Below are positions 29,931 to 39,479 of a DNA stretch of 64,000 nucleotides, one piece after another; within the stretch, counting starts at the first letter, position 1, and the number at the start of each line of letters is the position of its first letter. The translations under genes and the position numbers were made by a program. The stretch spans positions 434,001 through 498,000 of the forward strand of contig NZ_MTSD02000003.1 of the NCBI RefSeq assembly GCF_001995095.2. The letters are read 5' to 3'. The notes under the pieces were generated by a model. The model made no database searches. It worked only from the letters and a program-made list of their open reading frames with translations, and was not told the origin of the DNA. Origin of the DNA: Oceanospirillum linum (GTDB lineage Bacteria > Pseudomonadota > Gammaproteobacteria > Pseudomonadales > Halomonadaceae).

Positions 29931-30653
29931 CTATTCCGCCAACGCCTGTTGCTGCATCTCAAAGAGCTCGGTACAGCCTTTCTTCGCCAGCTCCAACATC
30001 GCCAGCAGCTCTTCCTGAGTATAAGGTGCACCTTCCGCAGTACCCTGAACCTCAATAAAGCCACCCTGATCCGTCATCACCACATTCATATCGGTTTCAG
30101 CCGTAGAGCCTTCCGGGTAATCCAGATCCAGAACCGGCATACCTTTGTAAACACCCACAGAGATCGAAGAGATCATCTGCTTCAGAGGATCACCCTTGAT
30201 CATCTTCTCACGCTGCATCCAGCGGATCGCATCCACCAATGCCACACAGGCTCCTGTGATCGACGCTGTACGGGTGCCACCATCCGCCTGAATCACATCA
30301 CAATCGATCTGAATGGTGTGCTCGCCCAGAGCCTGCATATCAACCGCTGCACGCAGAGAACGACCGATCAGGCGCTGAATCTCCTGAGTACGACCGGACT
30401 GCTTACCACGAGCCGCTTCACGCCCCATACGACTACCGGTAGAACGCGGCAACATGCCATATTCCGCCGTAACCCAACCCTGATTTTTACCACGTAGAAA
30501 ACGAGGAACAGACGCATCAACCGACGCCGTACAGATCACCTTAGTATTACCAAATTCAACCAGCACAGAACCTTCTGCATGGCAGGTATAGTTGCGGGTG
30601 ATTTTCACCTCGCGCATCGCATCAGATGCACGTCCACTCGGACGAGAAACCAT
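29931..30653 (-). CDS. rph: Ribonuclease PH
   Basis: RNase PH trims tRNA precursors by phosphorolysis at the 3' end. The 240-residue chain begins with [16 protein letters not shown] and has [19 protein letters not shown] (phosphate-binding Arg) and [20 protein letters not shown], all family hallmarks. No frameshift like that of E. coli K-12 is present. It is divergent from yicC across a 399-base gap. Confidence 0.97.
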   Translation of the reverse strand: MVSRPSGRASDAMREVKITRNYTCHAEGSVLVEFGNTKVICTASVDASVPRFLRGKNQGWVTAEYGMLPRSTGSRMGREAARGKQSGRTQEIQRLIGRSLRAAVDMQALGEHTIQIDCDVIQADGGTRTASITGACVALVDAIRWMQREKMIKGDPLKQMISSISVGVYKGMPVLDLDYPEGSTAETDMNVVMTDQGGFIEVQGTAEGAPYTQEELLAMLELAKKGCTELFEMQQQALAE

Positions 30654-31052
30654 AAAACACCTTTTCGTTTGTTTAATTGAAAACCAATGAGTTAAAACTG
30701 AAGAATTTTTGTCGCTTAGCCTTTTTTATAAAAAAAGATAAGCAAAACCGCAGCGGGCAAAAACCTTAAAACTTGATGACGCCAACACCACTCAGCATAA
30801 CCATGTCAGTAACACGACACTGCAGCAGATAACGCCAGCGCGAAGATCAGATGCGCCAATTATACACGTTAAGCCAGTACCCGCGGAGACTTTCCCCGGC
30901 TAAAGCCAACAACTCTCATTTTTCATTGCCCAAGTGCGCTAAACATTAGCCCGCGCTTTCGCTAAACTAGCGCCAGCATAAAAAGACTTAAAGTGGCACC
31001 TATTGCACCCCACCATCGGCGCAACTGCCTCAACATCCGACCGGAGCACACA
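30654..31052. other. 399-base divergent promoter region of rph and yicC
   Basis: No gene is seen. Near 30715-30750 an A/T-rich imperfect hairpin (CTTAGCC, T-run, A-run, GATAAG) lies upstream of rph. AATTATACAC at about 30860 and the sequence around 30960-30985 could hold -10 elements for the two directions. Nothing else is recognised. Confidence 0.4.
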
Positions 31053-31916
31053 ATGACTCACAGCATGACCGCCTTTACCCGTCAGGAAGAACAGCATCCC
31101 TGGGGCACTCTCAGCTGGGAGATCCGCTCGGTCAACCAACGTTTTCTGGAGCCCCACTTCCGCCTGCCGGATACCCTGCGGGAGCTGGAACCTGCCATTC
31201 GGGACCTGCAACGTAAAAGCCTGAACCGAGGCAAAGTGGAATCCGTGCTGCGCTTCCATCCGACCCAGGTCAGCGACAGTCTCAATATCGACGAACAGCT
31301 GGTAAAACAACTGGCCAGCGCCGCCGAAACCATCAGCGGCCACCTGAGCAAACCGGGTTCCATCAACCCGCTGCAAATTATGCAGTGGCCCGGCGTACTG
31401 CAGAATGAAGAAGTGGACGCCGATCAGCTGAAAAAAGCCGCCCTTGATCTGTACAAGAAAGGCCTGCAAGATCTGATCGCCATGCGGGCACGGGAAGGGG
31501 AAGAGCTCGCCAGTCTGATCAACCAGCGACTGGACGGCATCGACGCCATCGTTGTACAGGTACGCGCCGCACTACCGGGAATTCTGGAGCGCCAGCGTCA
31601 GCTGATTCTGGATAAACTGGACAGCATTAAAGATGACCTGGATCCTGCCCGCCTTGAGCAGGAGATGGTACTCATCGCCAACAAAACCGACGTCGCCGAA
31701 GAGCTTGACCGCCTCGACACCCACGTTAAAGAAGTACGCCGCACCCTGAAGAAAAAAGACCCTGTAGGCCGCCGCCTCGACTTCCTGATGCAGGAACTGA
31801 ACCGCGAAGCCAACACCCTGTCCTCAAAGTCCATTGTCACCGAGACAACCCAGTGCGCGGTAGAACTTAAGGTACTGATTGAACAGATGCGCGAGCAGAT
31901 CCAGAATATTGAGTAG
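31053..31916 (+). CDS. yicC: YicC/YloC-family endoribonuclease
   Basis: YicC-type proteins are ring-forming endoribonucleases implicated in small-RNA turnover. The N-terminal block MTHSMTAFTRQE and SWEIRSVNQRFLEPHFRLP, and the C-terminal GRRLDFLMQELNREANTLSSKS, are characteristic. ATG 31053 has CGGAG upstream and gives 287 residues, the standard length; the upstream extension is rejected. It is normally followed by gmk, but here the accessory island intervenes. Confidence 0.93.
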   Translation: MTHSMTAFTRQEEQHPWGTLSWEIRSVNQRFLEPHFRLPDTLRELEPAIRDLQRKSLNRGKVESVLRFHPTQVSDSLNIDEQLVKQLASAAETISGHLSKPGSINPLQIMQWPGVLQNEEVDADQLKKAALDLYKKGLQDLIAMRAREGEELASLINQRLDGIDAIVVQVRAALPGILERQRQLILDKLDSIKDDLDPARLEQEMVLIANKTDVAEELDRLDTHVKEVRRTLKKKDPVGRRLDFLMQELNREANTLSSKSIVTETTQCAVELKVLIEQMREQIQNIE

Positions 31917-31940
31917 CATGTAACCGATTGTTTATCATAA

Positions 31941-31971
31941 GCAAAAGGATCTAAAAGATCCTTTTGCTTTT
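31941..31971 (+). terminator. Terminator of yicC
   Basis: GCAAAAGGATCT, three A and AGATCCTTTTGC form a perfect 12-bp stem followed by TTTT. It marks the left edge of the accessory island. Confidence 0.88.
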
Positions 31972-32003
31972 CAAACTGTACGCCCGCAAGCATTAATGAT
32001 TTT

Positions 32004-32018
32004 CTTATAGACTATAAG
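32004..32018. promoter_or_regulatory. Palindrome in the promoter of the defence operon
   Basis: CTTATAG, A, CTATAAG is a perfect 7-bp inverted repeat, 36 bases before the GHKL gene start. It overlaps TATAAG, a possible -10 box, so it could be an operator. No dedicated regulator gene lies in this operon. Confidence 0.4.
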
Positions 32019-32053
32019 CTACTTTACACACCTCCATATCAAAGAGATTTTAA

Positions 32054-33568
32054 ATGGACTTTGAGATTTCCCCTCCCAGCGCTGCGGCCATGCTCGAGTC
32101 GCTCAGGGCCTATGGTTATTCGCTCAATTCCGCTATCGCAGATCTGATAGACAACTCCATCACGGCCAAGGCAAAAAATATCTGGATTACCCTTCGTTGG
32201 GATGGTGAGAACTCATGGATCACCATCCGAGATGATGGGACTGGAATGAGCGAAAAACAGCTTTCCAAAGCCATGGTCGCGGGTAGCCAAAGCCCTCTCG
32301 ACCAGCGAGAGGAACACGATCTAGGTCGCTTTGGACTTGGCCTTAAAACAGCCTCTCTCTCACTTGCACGATCACTTACCGTCGCCTCAAAAACCGGAAG
32401 TACTCCGTTAGCGCTCAGAAGATGGGATCTTGACTACATAGCGGGCCAACAAACAAATGAGTGGCGACTGTTGAAGAGCGGCAGAAGCAATTCAGAGGAA
32501 AAGCTCGCAGGTATCGATAATCAAGAATCCGGCACGGTAGTCCTTCTGGAAAACCTCGACAAACTATGTGCAGGCACTGTCACCAAAAGTCCGGCGCATA
32601 GAGATGAGTTCTACCATCAAATTGACTCTTTATGTGATCATCTTGGCATGATCTTCCATCGTTTTCTGGCCACTTCTTCCAGATTGAAGATCTACATCAA
32701 TGGTGAAACCGAGGCCCATCTCGTAAAGCCTTGGGATCCGTTCTTCTTAAAAAATAAAGCGACAGAGCCCAAGCCAGTCACCAAAATTCCATTTGGTGAA
32801 ACAGTGACGACTGTCCAAGGAGTTATCCTCCCCCATAAAGATATGCTCACTCAGGATGAATATGAGGAAGCAGGCGGCCCGCTTGGCTGGAATGCCCACC
32901 AAGGTTTTTACGTTTATCGCGGAGATAGGCTTCTGGTATGCGGCTCGTGGCTGGGGCTCCGGGAAGGTATTTCAAAGTGGCGCGCAGAAGAACACTACAA
33001 GCTTGCTCGAATTCGTGTCGACATCACCAACGAAATGGACAGTGACTGGAAGATCGATGTCAAAAAGTCCCTAGCAACTCCCCCACAGACTGTCGCACTT
33101 GCCTTAGTTCAGTATGCCTCTCAAGTGAGAAAAGAGGCTCGGGAAATCTTTGCCCACCGAGGTAAGTACGGTAAACGAGAACGCAGGGAAAAAGTTGGCA
33201 AGGTATGGATGGCCAGACAGACTCGTGGGCAGAACACCTATCGTCTTGATCGCAACCACCCCGTTATAAAAAGATTTCTTGAACGTCTTGGAGACCGCAA
33301 AAACGAAGCCGAAGCTATTTTCAGATTGATAGAGGAAACAGTTCCGGTAGAGCAGATTTGGCTCGATTCCGCAGAGTCGCCAGAAAAGAGGTCATCGCCG
33401 TTCGGTGCAGCCTCAGAAAATGAAGTCATCGAGGCTGCGACTGCTTACCTAGACTTGCTTCAAGATGGCAACTCAGCACCGACCGACGAAATAATCAGTG
33501 AGATCTGCGAGCTGGAGTGCTTTTCAGACCATAAAGAAATTATTTACGCACATTTTGGAGCCAGATAA
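32054..33568 (+). CDS. GHKL (MutL/MORC-like) ATPase of a defence operon
   Basis: A 504-residue ATP-binding protein. The Bergerat fold fills about residues 20-130: IADLIDNSITA (N box), IRDDGTGMSEKQL (G1) and GRFGLGLKTASLSLA (G2), the arrangement of MutL and MORC ATPases. The remaining 350 residues are helical and charged and match no family I can name. It is the first gene of a tight operon; the next start is two bases after its stop. GHKL ATPases of this kind were proposed from comparative genomics (Iyer and colleagues) to act as ATP-driven clamps in restriction systems; the role here is inferred from that. Confidence 0.88.
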   Translation: MDFEISPPSAAAMLESLRAYGYSLNSAIADLIDNSITAKAKNIWITLRWDGENSWITIRDDGTGMSEKQLSKAMVAGSQSPLDQREEHDLGRFGLGLKTASLSLARSLTVASKTGSTPLALRRWDLDYIAGQQTNEWRLLKSGRSNSEEKLAGIDNQESGTVVLLENLDKLCAGTVTKSPAHRDEFYHQIDSLCDHLGMIFHRFLATSSRLKIYINGETEAHLVKPWDPFFLKNKATEPKPVTKIPFGETVTTVQGVILPHKDMLTQDEYEEAGGPLGWNAHQGFYVYRGDRLLVCGSWLGLREGISKWRAEEHYKLARIRVDITNEMDSDWKIDVKKSLATPPQTVALALVQYASQVRKEAREIFAHRGKYGKRERREKVGKVWMARQTRGQNTYRLDRNHPVIKRFLERLGDRKNEAEAIFRLIEETVPVEQIWLDSAESPEKRSSPFGAASENEVIEAATAYLDLLQDGNSAPTDEIISEICELECFSDHKEIIYAHFGAR

Positions 33569-33570
33569 AC

Positions 33571-36408
33571 ATGGAATTTCTTGATGAAATCGGTGCGATG
33601 GTCTCAAGTACCATCCAACTTAAGAAAAAAATGAATGGTGGCAAGATTACGCGGGAGCAGCTTTGTGAAGCTGTGGATGCGGTTTTGATAATGACTCCCT
33701 ACAAAGACGACCAGAAAGTCAGAAACAAGTTGATAGAAAATGCTGAGTTCAACAACAAAACATGGATGGACTCAGCACACACCATGGCATCAGAAGACAG
33801 GAACTGGACGGCCTGGCTTACCAAAGCCAAACCCGATATTCAGTGGCTTTACTGGAATCGTTACGAAGAGCTTCTAAGAAAAGAAGGGTGGCCACCGAGA
33901 GTTATCGAAAAGCTGGATGAAACTATTGATGAAACTCTGGGGCAGCTGACTAACCCGGAACAGAAAGGAAGCTGGGACCGCAGGGGCATGGTTGTTGGTT
34001 CTGTTCAGTCAGGTAAGACGGCCAACTACACAGGTTTGATCTGTAAAGCCGCTGATGCAGGCTACAAAGTAATTATCGTCCTCGCCGGTTTCCATAAGAA
34101 TCTTCGCTCCCAAACCCAAATCCGTATTGAAGAGGGCTTCCTAGGGTACGACAAAAGTGATCCGGGAAATCCAAAATTTATTGGCGTTGGAGAGATTGCT
34201 CACGATCACAAAAAGCTGTGGCCCGATGCTGCCACCACTCGGGCCGACAATGGTGACTTTATGGCCAGTGCGACCAAAAATTTTGCTAACAGCATAGACC
34301 GTCCATTGGTCTTTGTGGTCAAGAAGAACAAGTCAGTACTGGAAAACCTGATTGGATACCTAAAAGGCCAAGGTAGAGCCCAGAAAGGCATCACCGACCC
34401 AGCGCAATACGCCCCAATTTCAGAAATTCCACTCCTGCTGATTGATGATGAGTCAGACCAAGGTTCGATCAACACCAATAAATCAAACATCAGGGACCCA
34501 AAGTCCGAAGATATTAAGGAAGTCGACCCAGAGGTGGATCCGACTGTCATCAACGGCCTGATTAGAACGATTTTGAACACTTTCGAGCAATCAGCCTATG
34601 TCGCATACACGGCAACTCCGTTTGCAAACATCATGATCCATAAGGACTCTGACTCGCAAAGTTTCGGAGAAGACCTGTTTCCGAGAAGTTTCATCACCTG
34701 CATTCGGCCACCGACAAATTACGTCGGTCCGCAGAGAATGTTTGGTTATACGGACGCTGAAACCGGGCAAGAAACCGAGGGCTTGCCGCTTACTAGAAAA
34801 ATATCTGATTACGCCGATAGTATGGCCCTGAATGAAAAAAAGGGCTGGATGCCTCCTAAGCACAAAAGCAGTCATATTCCGAAATTCCAAGGCGAATCGA
34901 GGGTACCACCTAGCCTTTATAAGGCACTTCTATCTTATTTGCTCTCGTGCAGCGCAAGACTTCTGAGGGGCCAGGGAAGTAAACACTCCTCAATGCTGGT
35001 ACACGTCACCCGGTTCACTGATGTTCAAAACAAGGTGACCACCCAAGTAAAAGAAGCTTTAACGAGCATCCGTCATTGCCTCGTTTATGGTAGTGATGAT
35101 CCAAACTTTTCAGTCTGGAAAGATCTGAAACATCTGTGGCAAGAGGATTACACCAAAACCACCACCTCAATAAATGAGGAACGCTGCCCTGCTCATGAGT
35201 GGCGTGAAATTGAACAGGTTCTTCCGAAAGTTGTTCAAACCGTTATAGTGCGCGAGATCAATGGAAGTGCAGGTGATGTGCTGGACTATGAACGGCATCG
35301 TGGCACTGGGCTCAACGTCATAGCAATTGGCGGAGACAAGCTTTCTCGAGGGCTCACACTTGAAGGCTTGCTAGTTAGTTACTTTACGCGTCCAAGCAAA
35401 ACTTACGACACGCTGATGCAGATGGGCCGATGGTTCGGATACAGAGATGGTTTTGTAGACCTCACACGGCTTTTCGCTCCAAAAGAACTTATCAACTGGT
35501 TCCGCCATATTTCAGATGCCGACATTGAACTGAGAAATGATTTTGAAACGATGTGTGCTGTGGGGGCGACCCCCGAGAATTTTGGGCACAGGGTTCGAAC
35601 CCATCGGCTTCTGCAAGTAACGTCGCCCGTCAAGATGCGAGATGGGCAGAAAGAAAAGTGCAGTTATAGCGGCGACTTCGTACAAACCATTGTTTTTGAT
35701 GCAAAAGAAGATTCTAGAAGCCAAAACCTCGTTGCCGTTAAAGCACTACTCCATGAAGCTGAAAAAAATGGCAAGTTTGACCTCAATAGTTCTGAACATC
35801 GTCCACTTTGGCATGAAGTCCCCGTAAAGCCTGTACTGAACTTTCTAGAGTCATATAAGTCTGGTTCCGACGGTACTATTCGGAGGGTCGATACTCGCCT
35901 GCTTGCTAAATACATCGGCGCTCAGAACACCAAAGGCAACCTTAAAGACTGGACCGTCCTAGTTTCAGGTATCACTCCCAAAGACGAAGAAGGAACTCTA
36001 AACTTGGGAGGCTTTCAAGTTGGACTTCGAAATCGCGGTGAAAGAGAAGGAACAGAGGAATACTTCCGTACCGGGGTACTCACTGAACCGACAGATGAGG
36101 AAGTAATCGTTCTCAATGAACAGGACTACCAACGGGCACTTGCCGAAAGACGGAAAATCGTGGAACAAAAAAAGGGGCCGGAGGAAGCCGCAAAGGTCCA
36201 ATCGCCAGGCGGCCCACAACTTCGAAAATATCGTCCCAATGCAAAAGGGCTGCTTATCATCTATCCGATAGATCGCAGGGCACACAAACTCGATGAGGTG
36301 AAAGTCCCCTTCATGGGCTTTGCAATCAGTTTCCCAGGTATCGATGGTGATCAAGATATTCCTGTCGAGTACATTGTGAACTCTGTAGGACAACAGACTG
36401 ATGGTTAA
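33571..36408 (+). CDS. Z1-domain SF2 helicase-like protein
   Basis: A 945-residue P-loop protein of the Z1 family, a superfamily-2-helicase-related class found beside restriction genes. The motifs are Walker A GSVQSGKT (143-150), DDESDQ (292-297, motif II), YTATPF (346-351, motif III), and the C-terminal core GDKLSRGLTLEG and QMGRWFGYR (617-625, motif VI). Residues 1-140 and about 700-945 are extra domains of unknown fold. It probably translocates on or opens DNA for the nuclease encoded next. Its 3' end overlaps the PD-(D/E)XK gene by 8 bases. Confidence 0.9.
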   Translation: MEFLDEIGAMVSSTIQLKKKMNGGKITREQLCEAVDAVLIMTPYKDDQKVRNKLIENAEFNNKTWMDSAHTMASEDRNWTAWLTKAKPDIQWLYWNRYEELLRKEGWPPRVIEKLDETIDETLGQLTNPEQKGSWDRRGMVVGSVQSGKTANYTGLICKAADAGYKVIIVLAGFHKNLRSQTQIRIEEGFLGYDKSDPGNPKFIGVGEIAHDHKKLWPDAATTRADNGDFMASATKNFANSIDRPLVFVVKKNKSVLENLIGYLKGQGRAQKGITDPAQYAPISEIPLLLIDDESDQGSINTNKSNIRDPKSEDIKEVDPEVDPTVINGLIRTILNTFEQSAYVAYTATPFANIMIHKDSDSQSFGEDLFPRSFITCIRPPTNYVGPQRMFGYTDAETGQETEGLPLTRKISDYADSMALNEKKGWMPPKHKSSHIPKFQGESRVPPSLYKALLSYLLSCSARLLRGQGSKHSSMLVHVTRFTDVQNKVTTQVKEALTSIRHCLVYGSDDPNFSVWKDLKHLWQEDYTKTTTSINEERCPAHEWREIEQVLPKVVQTVIVREINGSAGDVLDYERHRGTGLNVIAIGGDKLSRGLTLEGLLVSYFTRPSKTYDTLMQMGRWFGYRDGFVDLTRLFAPKELINWFRHISDADIELRNDFETMCAVGATPENFGHRVRTHRLLQVTSPVKMRDGQKEKCSYSGDFVQTIVFDAKEDSRSQNLVAVKALLHEAEKNGKFDLNSSEHRPLWHEVPVKPVLNFLESYKSGSDGTIRRVDTRLLAKYIGAQNTKGNLKDWTVLVSGITPKDEEGTLNLGGFQVGLRNRGEREGTEEYFRTGVLTEPTDEEVIVLNEQDYQRALAERRKIVEQKKGPEEAAKVQSPGGPQLRKYRPNAKGLLIIYPIDRRAHKLDEVKVPFMGFAISFPGIDGDQDIPVEYIVNSVGQQTDG

Positions 36409-37411
36409 CGATTTTGATCGTATCGTTAATGCATGGAATAGCTTGCTTGATGAACCAGGTGCTCTAACCCAAACAGCGAGGTATCGCATCTGTGGTTCTT
36501 CCAATTTCGGTGCTTACCTCGCGATCCGTTTTGATGACAAAGCCCCGATCCTCGAAATCGGACCGATTACTCCCGATATCTTGAAGGATGCTCCCCTGCC
36601 GATAATCAAGGGAGTTGACTCCGAGCTTTCGTATCACAGTCAGGAAATGTTTCTATCGCTTACTCTTAAGCAAACCGCCTCAATCGATATTTTCCTGACC
36701 TTGGCTGCCCGTCTCACTGATGAGCTTTCAGATGTGGAGCATCCAATCACTGGATATGGAGTGATAAGAAAAGTCCTGATCGTCTGGCGAGCTTTCTTTT
36801 CTTCCGAGAAGAAAATGCTTTCAATTTCCGAGCAAACAGGGCTGGCAGGAGAGCTTATATTAGCGATCCTGTTCATGGATAACAGCATTGAAGTAGCCAC
36901 TGTTATCCGAGCGTGGAAGGGTAGCGAGAGAAGCCATCATGACTTCCAACTTCCTCTCGCTTCTGTCGAGGTAAAAGCCACTATCGCACACAACATTGAA
37001 ACTGTTTCCATCAGCAGCTTGCGTCAACTCGACCCTACAGGGACCCAAAAGCTGTTCCTTGCTCAGGTGGCAATGGACTCTCATGATCATGGGGATCAAA
37101 CACTGCCTCACCTCGTAAAGAACATTCGCCAACGCCTCTCATCTTTTCCGGCTTATAGGCTCGAGTTCGAGGAGAAACTCCTTGCCTCAGGCTATCGCGA
37201 CAAGGATGAATCTCATTACTCTCAGCAATCGTTTCAGGTAAGAAAAGTTCGATCATTCTGCGTTGATGACAACTTCCCAAAACTCACACACAACTCAATC
37301 CCGGAAGGGATCGTAGAAGCAACATACCAGATCAATCTGGGCACAGTGGCCTTGCAAGCCCTCACGTTCGACGAATTAATTCTAGCAATCTCGAGTAACC
37401 AAAATGATTGA
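36401..37411 (+). CDS. PD-(D/E)XK-motif protein, probable nuclease
   Basis: A 336-residue protein of the PD-(D/E)XK motif family (DUF4420 type). The likely active site is HDF (Asp181) followed by VEVKAT (Glu190, Lys192), with the preceding helix TGLAGELILAILF. The RAWKGSERSHHDFQLP block is typical of the family. This is the most likely cutting subunit of the system. Both ends overlap neighbours by 8 bases (ATGGTTAA and ATGATTGA), which suggests coupled translation and fixed stoichiometry. Confidence 0.85.
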   Translation: MVNDFDRIVNAWNSLLDEPGALTQTARYRICGSSNFGAYLAIRFDDKAPILEIGPITPDILKDAPLPIIKGVDSELSYHSQEMFLSLTLKQTASIDIFLTLAARLTDELSDVEHPITGYGVIRKVLIVWRAFFSSEKKMLSISEQTGLAGELILAILFMDNSIEVATVIRAWKGSERSHHDFQLPLASVEVKATIAHNIETVSISSLRQLDPTGTQKLFLAQVAMDSHDHGDQTLPHLVKNIRQRLSSFPAYRLEFEEKLLASGYRDKDESHYSQQSFQVRKVRSFCVDDNFPKLTHNSIPEGIVEATYQINLGTVALQALTFDELILAISSNQND

Positions 37412-39479
37412 CTCCGGCGTCCAAGAATTCCGATATCAGCTTCTCGCAGACATTTCTGACCCTGATAATGGAAATCTATCTGAAGAATACCCTGTGGAAA
37501 GATTTACCGAATACGCGACATCACTACTCTCGGAATCAGGTGTATCGTTCGATCTTTCTATCGGACACATACAGCGACAGTTCGGCTCTGGTAGTGTTCG
37601 TTGTGATGCCTGGGGTGCTGATCTTTCTGAAGGACGGTTAGACTTGGTAGTTTCGGATTATTTTGGATTTGATAACCCTGAATCTATCAACAAGTCGAAC
37701 CTTGAAACCTCACTGAAACGCGCTATTCGACTACTCGACTTCTGCCAAAAAACGCAGCTGTCGGAAATTGAACCTTCTTCCAAGACTTACGACTGCGTTT
37801 CGTTAATAAAAGAATCCTTAGGATCAATCAGCCAGATCCGACTCCACTACCTGACTGACTCCGAGATTTCTCTCAGGGAAGAGCCTAGCATCCAGGGGCC
37901 TGCTGGCATCGATCTCCAAATTCACAAGTGGGATATTGTCCGACTCAGCAGAGCACAGGCATCAGATGCCAACCAAGAATGTATAGAGATAGACTTGGTT
38001 GAACGCTTTGGACGCGGCCTGCCATGCCTATCCATGCAGGGGAACAGTGATGAGTACAGCGGCTACCTCGCAATTCTGCCCGGAGAGTGGCTGGCTGATC
38101 TCTACGAGGAATACGCTGGAAGACTGATGGAGCTGAATGTCCGTTCATTTCTCCAACAGAAAGGTAAGGTCAACAAGGGTATCAGAAACACCATTCTCAA
38201 TGAGCCAAGCCGATTTTTAGCATACAACAACGGAATTTCAGCAACAGTAGAGTCTCTCAACATTGAGCAAAACGATTCGGGCCAAGAAATCATTACCTTC
38301 ATACGCGGACTCCAAATTGTAAATGGAGGTCAGACAGTGGCTTCCATCCATCGTGCGAAAAAGGCTGATAAATGCCCTCACCTTAACCGGGTAGCCGTTC
38401 AAGCAAAAATCACCAAGGTTAATCCGGAGAGCCTTGATGAATTGGTTCCCCAAATCAGCCGATACTCGAATACCCAAAACAAGGTAAACGAGGCTGATTT
38501 CGCAGCGAATGATAGCTTTCACGTTGAAATTGAGCGGCTTTCTCAGACAGTCTGGGCACCTGGCCAACAGTTTAAATGGTTCTACGAGCGCGCACGCGGT
38601 CAATACCAAGTTGCTAAGAGCAGGGCGTCAACAACTCCAGCAAACCGTAGAAAGTTCGAAAGCATAAACCCTTCTAACAAAAAGTTTGTGAAAACCGACC
38701 TTGCTAGATACCAAAATGCATGGGCACAGCTTCCGCATATTGTTTCACGAGGAACACAAAAAAACTTTGTCTATTACATGTCAAAAGTGAAGCAGGAAAA
38801 ATTAACCCCAGATATCAGCTTTTATAAAGATCTCATCGCAAAAGCAATTATTTATAAAAAAGCGGAATCAGTTGCAAGACATCATGCATTTCCTGCATAT
38901 AGAGCTAATGCTGTCGCCTATACTGTCTCTCTGTTTTCTGCAAAGACATACGGAAGATTATTGCTTAGCAAAATTTGGAATCGACAAGATGTTAAACCAA
39001 TTGTCGAGCAAGTGATTCATGATTGGATGCCAATAGTTTTAGACTGCATTATTGAGTCATCTCGAGGGAGAAATGTTACCGAATGGGCTAAAAAAGAAGA
39101 CTGCTGGAGAGAGGTGCTTCAGCTAAACCTTCCAATCCCTGATGAATTAGAATCAGAACTCTCAGAAGGAGACCACTTGCCTACAGTAGGGGCTGAAGCA
39201 AGAAGTGGTAAATTATCAATCACAACTGAAGACCGCCAGAATATTGCCTTAGTTATGAGCATTGATGGTGATACTTGGTGGGAAATCACTAAAGTCGGAC
39301 AAAGCAATGGGCATCTTTCAGAGTTTCAATGTAGTTTAGCTAATACCATGGCCGGATATGCTGCGGGATCTTGGGCAAAAGTCCCGTCTGTAAAACAAGC
39401 AAAACATGCAGCTAAAATTATTAAACATTTAAAAGAAAAAGGAACACTAGACTCTATTCAATTAATAGAAGCTCACTAA
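37404..39479 (+). CDS. AIPR-family (abortive infection phage resistance) protein
   Basis: A 691-residue protein with the AIPR core: FLAYNNGISATVESL (about residues 272-286) and GLQIVNGGQTVASIHRA (about 302-318), followed by ISRYSNTQNKVNEADFAANDSFH. AIPR proteins occur in phage-resistance loci, but their biochemistry is poorly known. It ends the four-gene operon and overlaps the convergent methyltransferase gene by 26 bases. Base composition falls sharply within the gene: 58% G+C at 38041-38100 but 30% at 38821-38880 by direct count, suggesting a recombination joint. Confidence 0.88.
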   Translation: MIDSGVQEFRYQLLADISDPDNGNLSEEYPVERFTEYATSLLSESGVSFDLSIGHIQRQFGSGSVRCDAWGADLSEGRLDLVVSDYFGFDNPESINKSNLETSLKRAIRLLDFCQKTQLSEIEPSSKTYDCVSLIKESLGSISQIRLHYLTDSEISLREEPSIQGPAGIDLQIHKWDIVRLSRAQASDANQECIEIDLVERFGRGLPCLSMQGNSDEYSGYLAILPGEWLADLYEEYAGRLMELNVRSFLQQKGKVNKGIRNTILNEPSRFLAYNNGISATVESLNIEQNDSGQEIITFIRGLQIVNGGQTVASIHRAKKADKCPHLNRVAVQAKITKVNPESLDELVPQISRYSNTQNKVNEADFAANDSFHVEIERLSQTVWAPGQQFKWFYERARGQYQVAKSRASTTPANRRKFESINPSNKKFVKTDLARYQNAWAQLPHIVSRGTQKNFVYYMSKVKQEKLTPDISFYKDLIAKAIIYKKAESVARHHAFPAYRANAVAYTVSLFSAKTYGRLLLSKIWNRQDVKPIVEQVIHDWMPIVLDCIIESSRGRNVTEWAKKEDCWREVLQLNLPIPDELESELSEGDHLPTVGAEARSGKLSITTEDRQNIALVMSIDGDTWWEITKVGQSNGHLSEFQCSLANTMAGYAAGSWAKVPSVKQAKHAAKIIKHLKEKGTLDSIQLIEAH

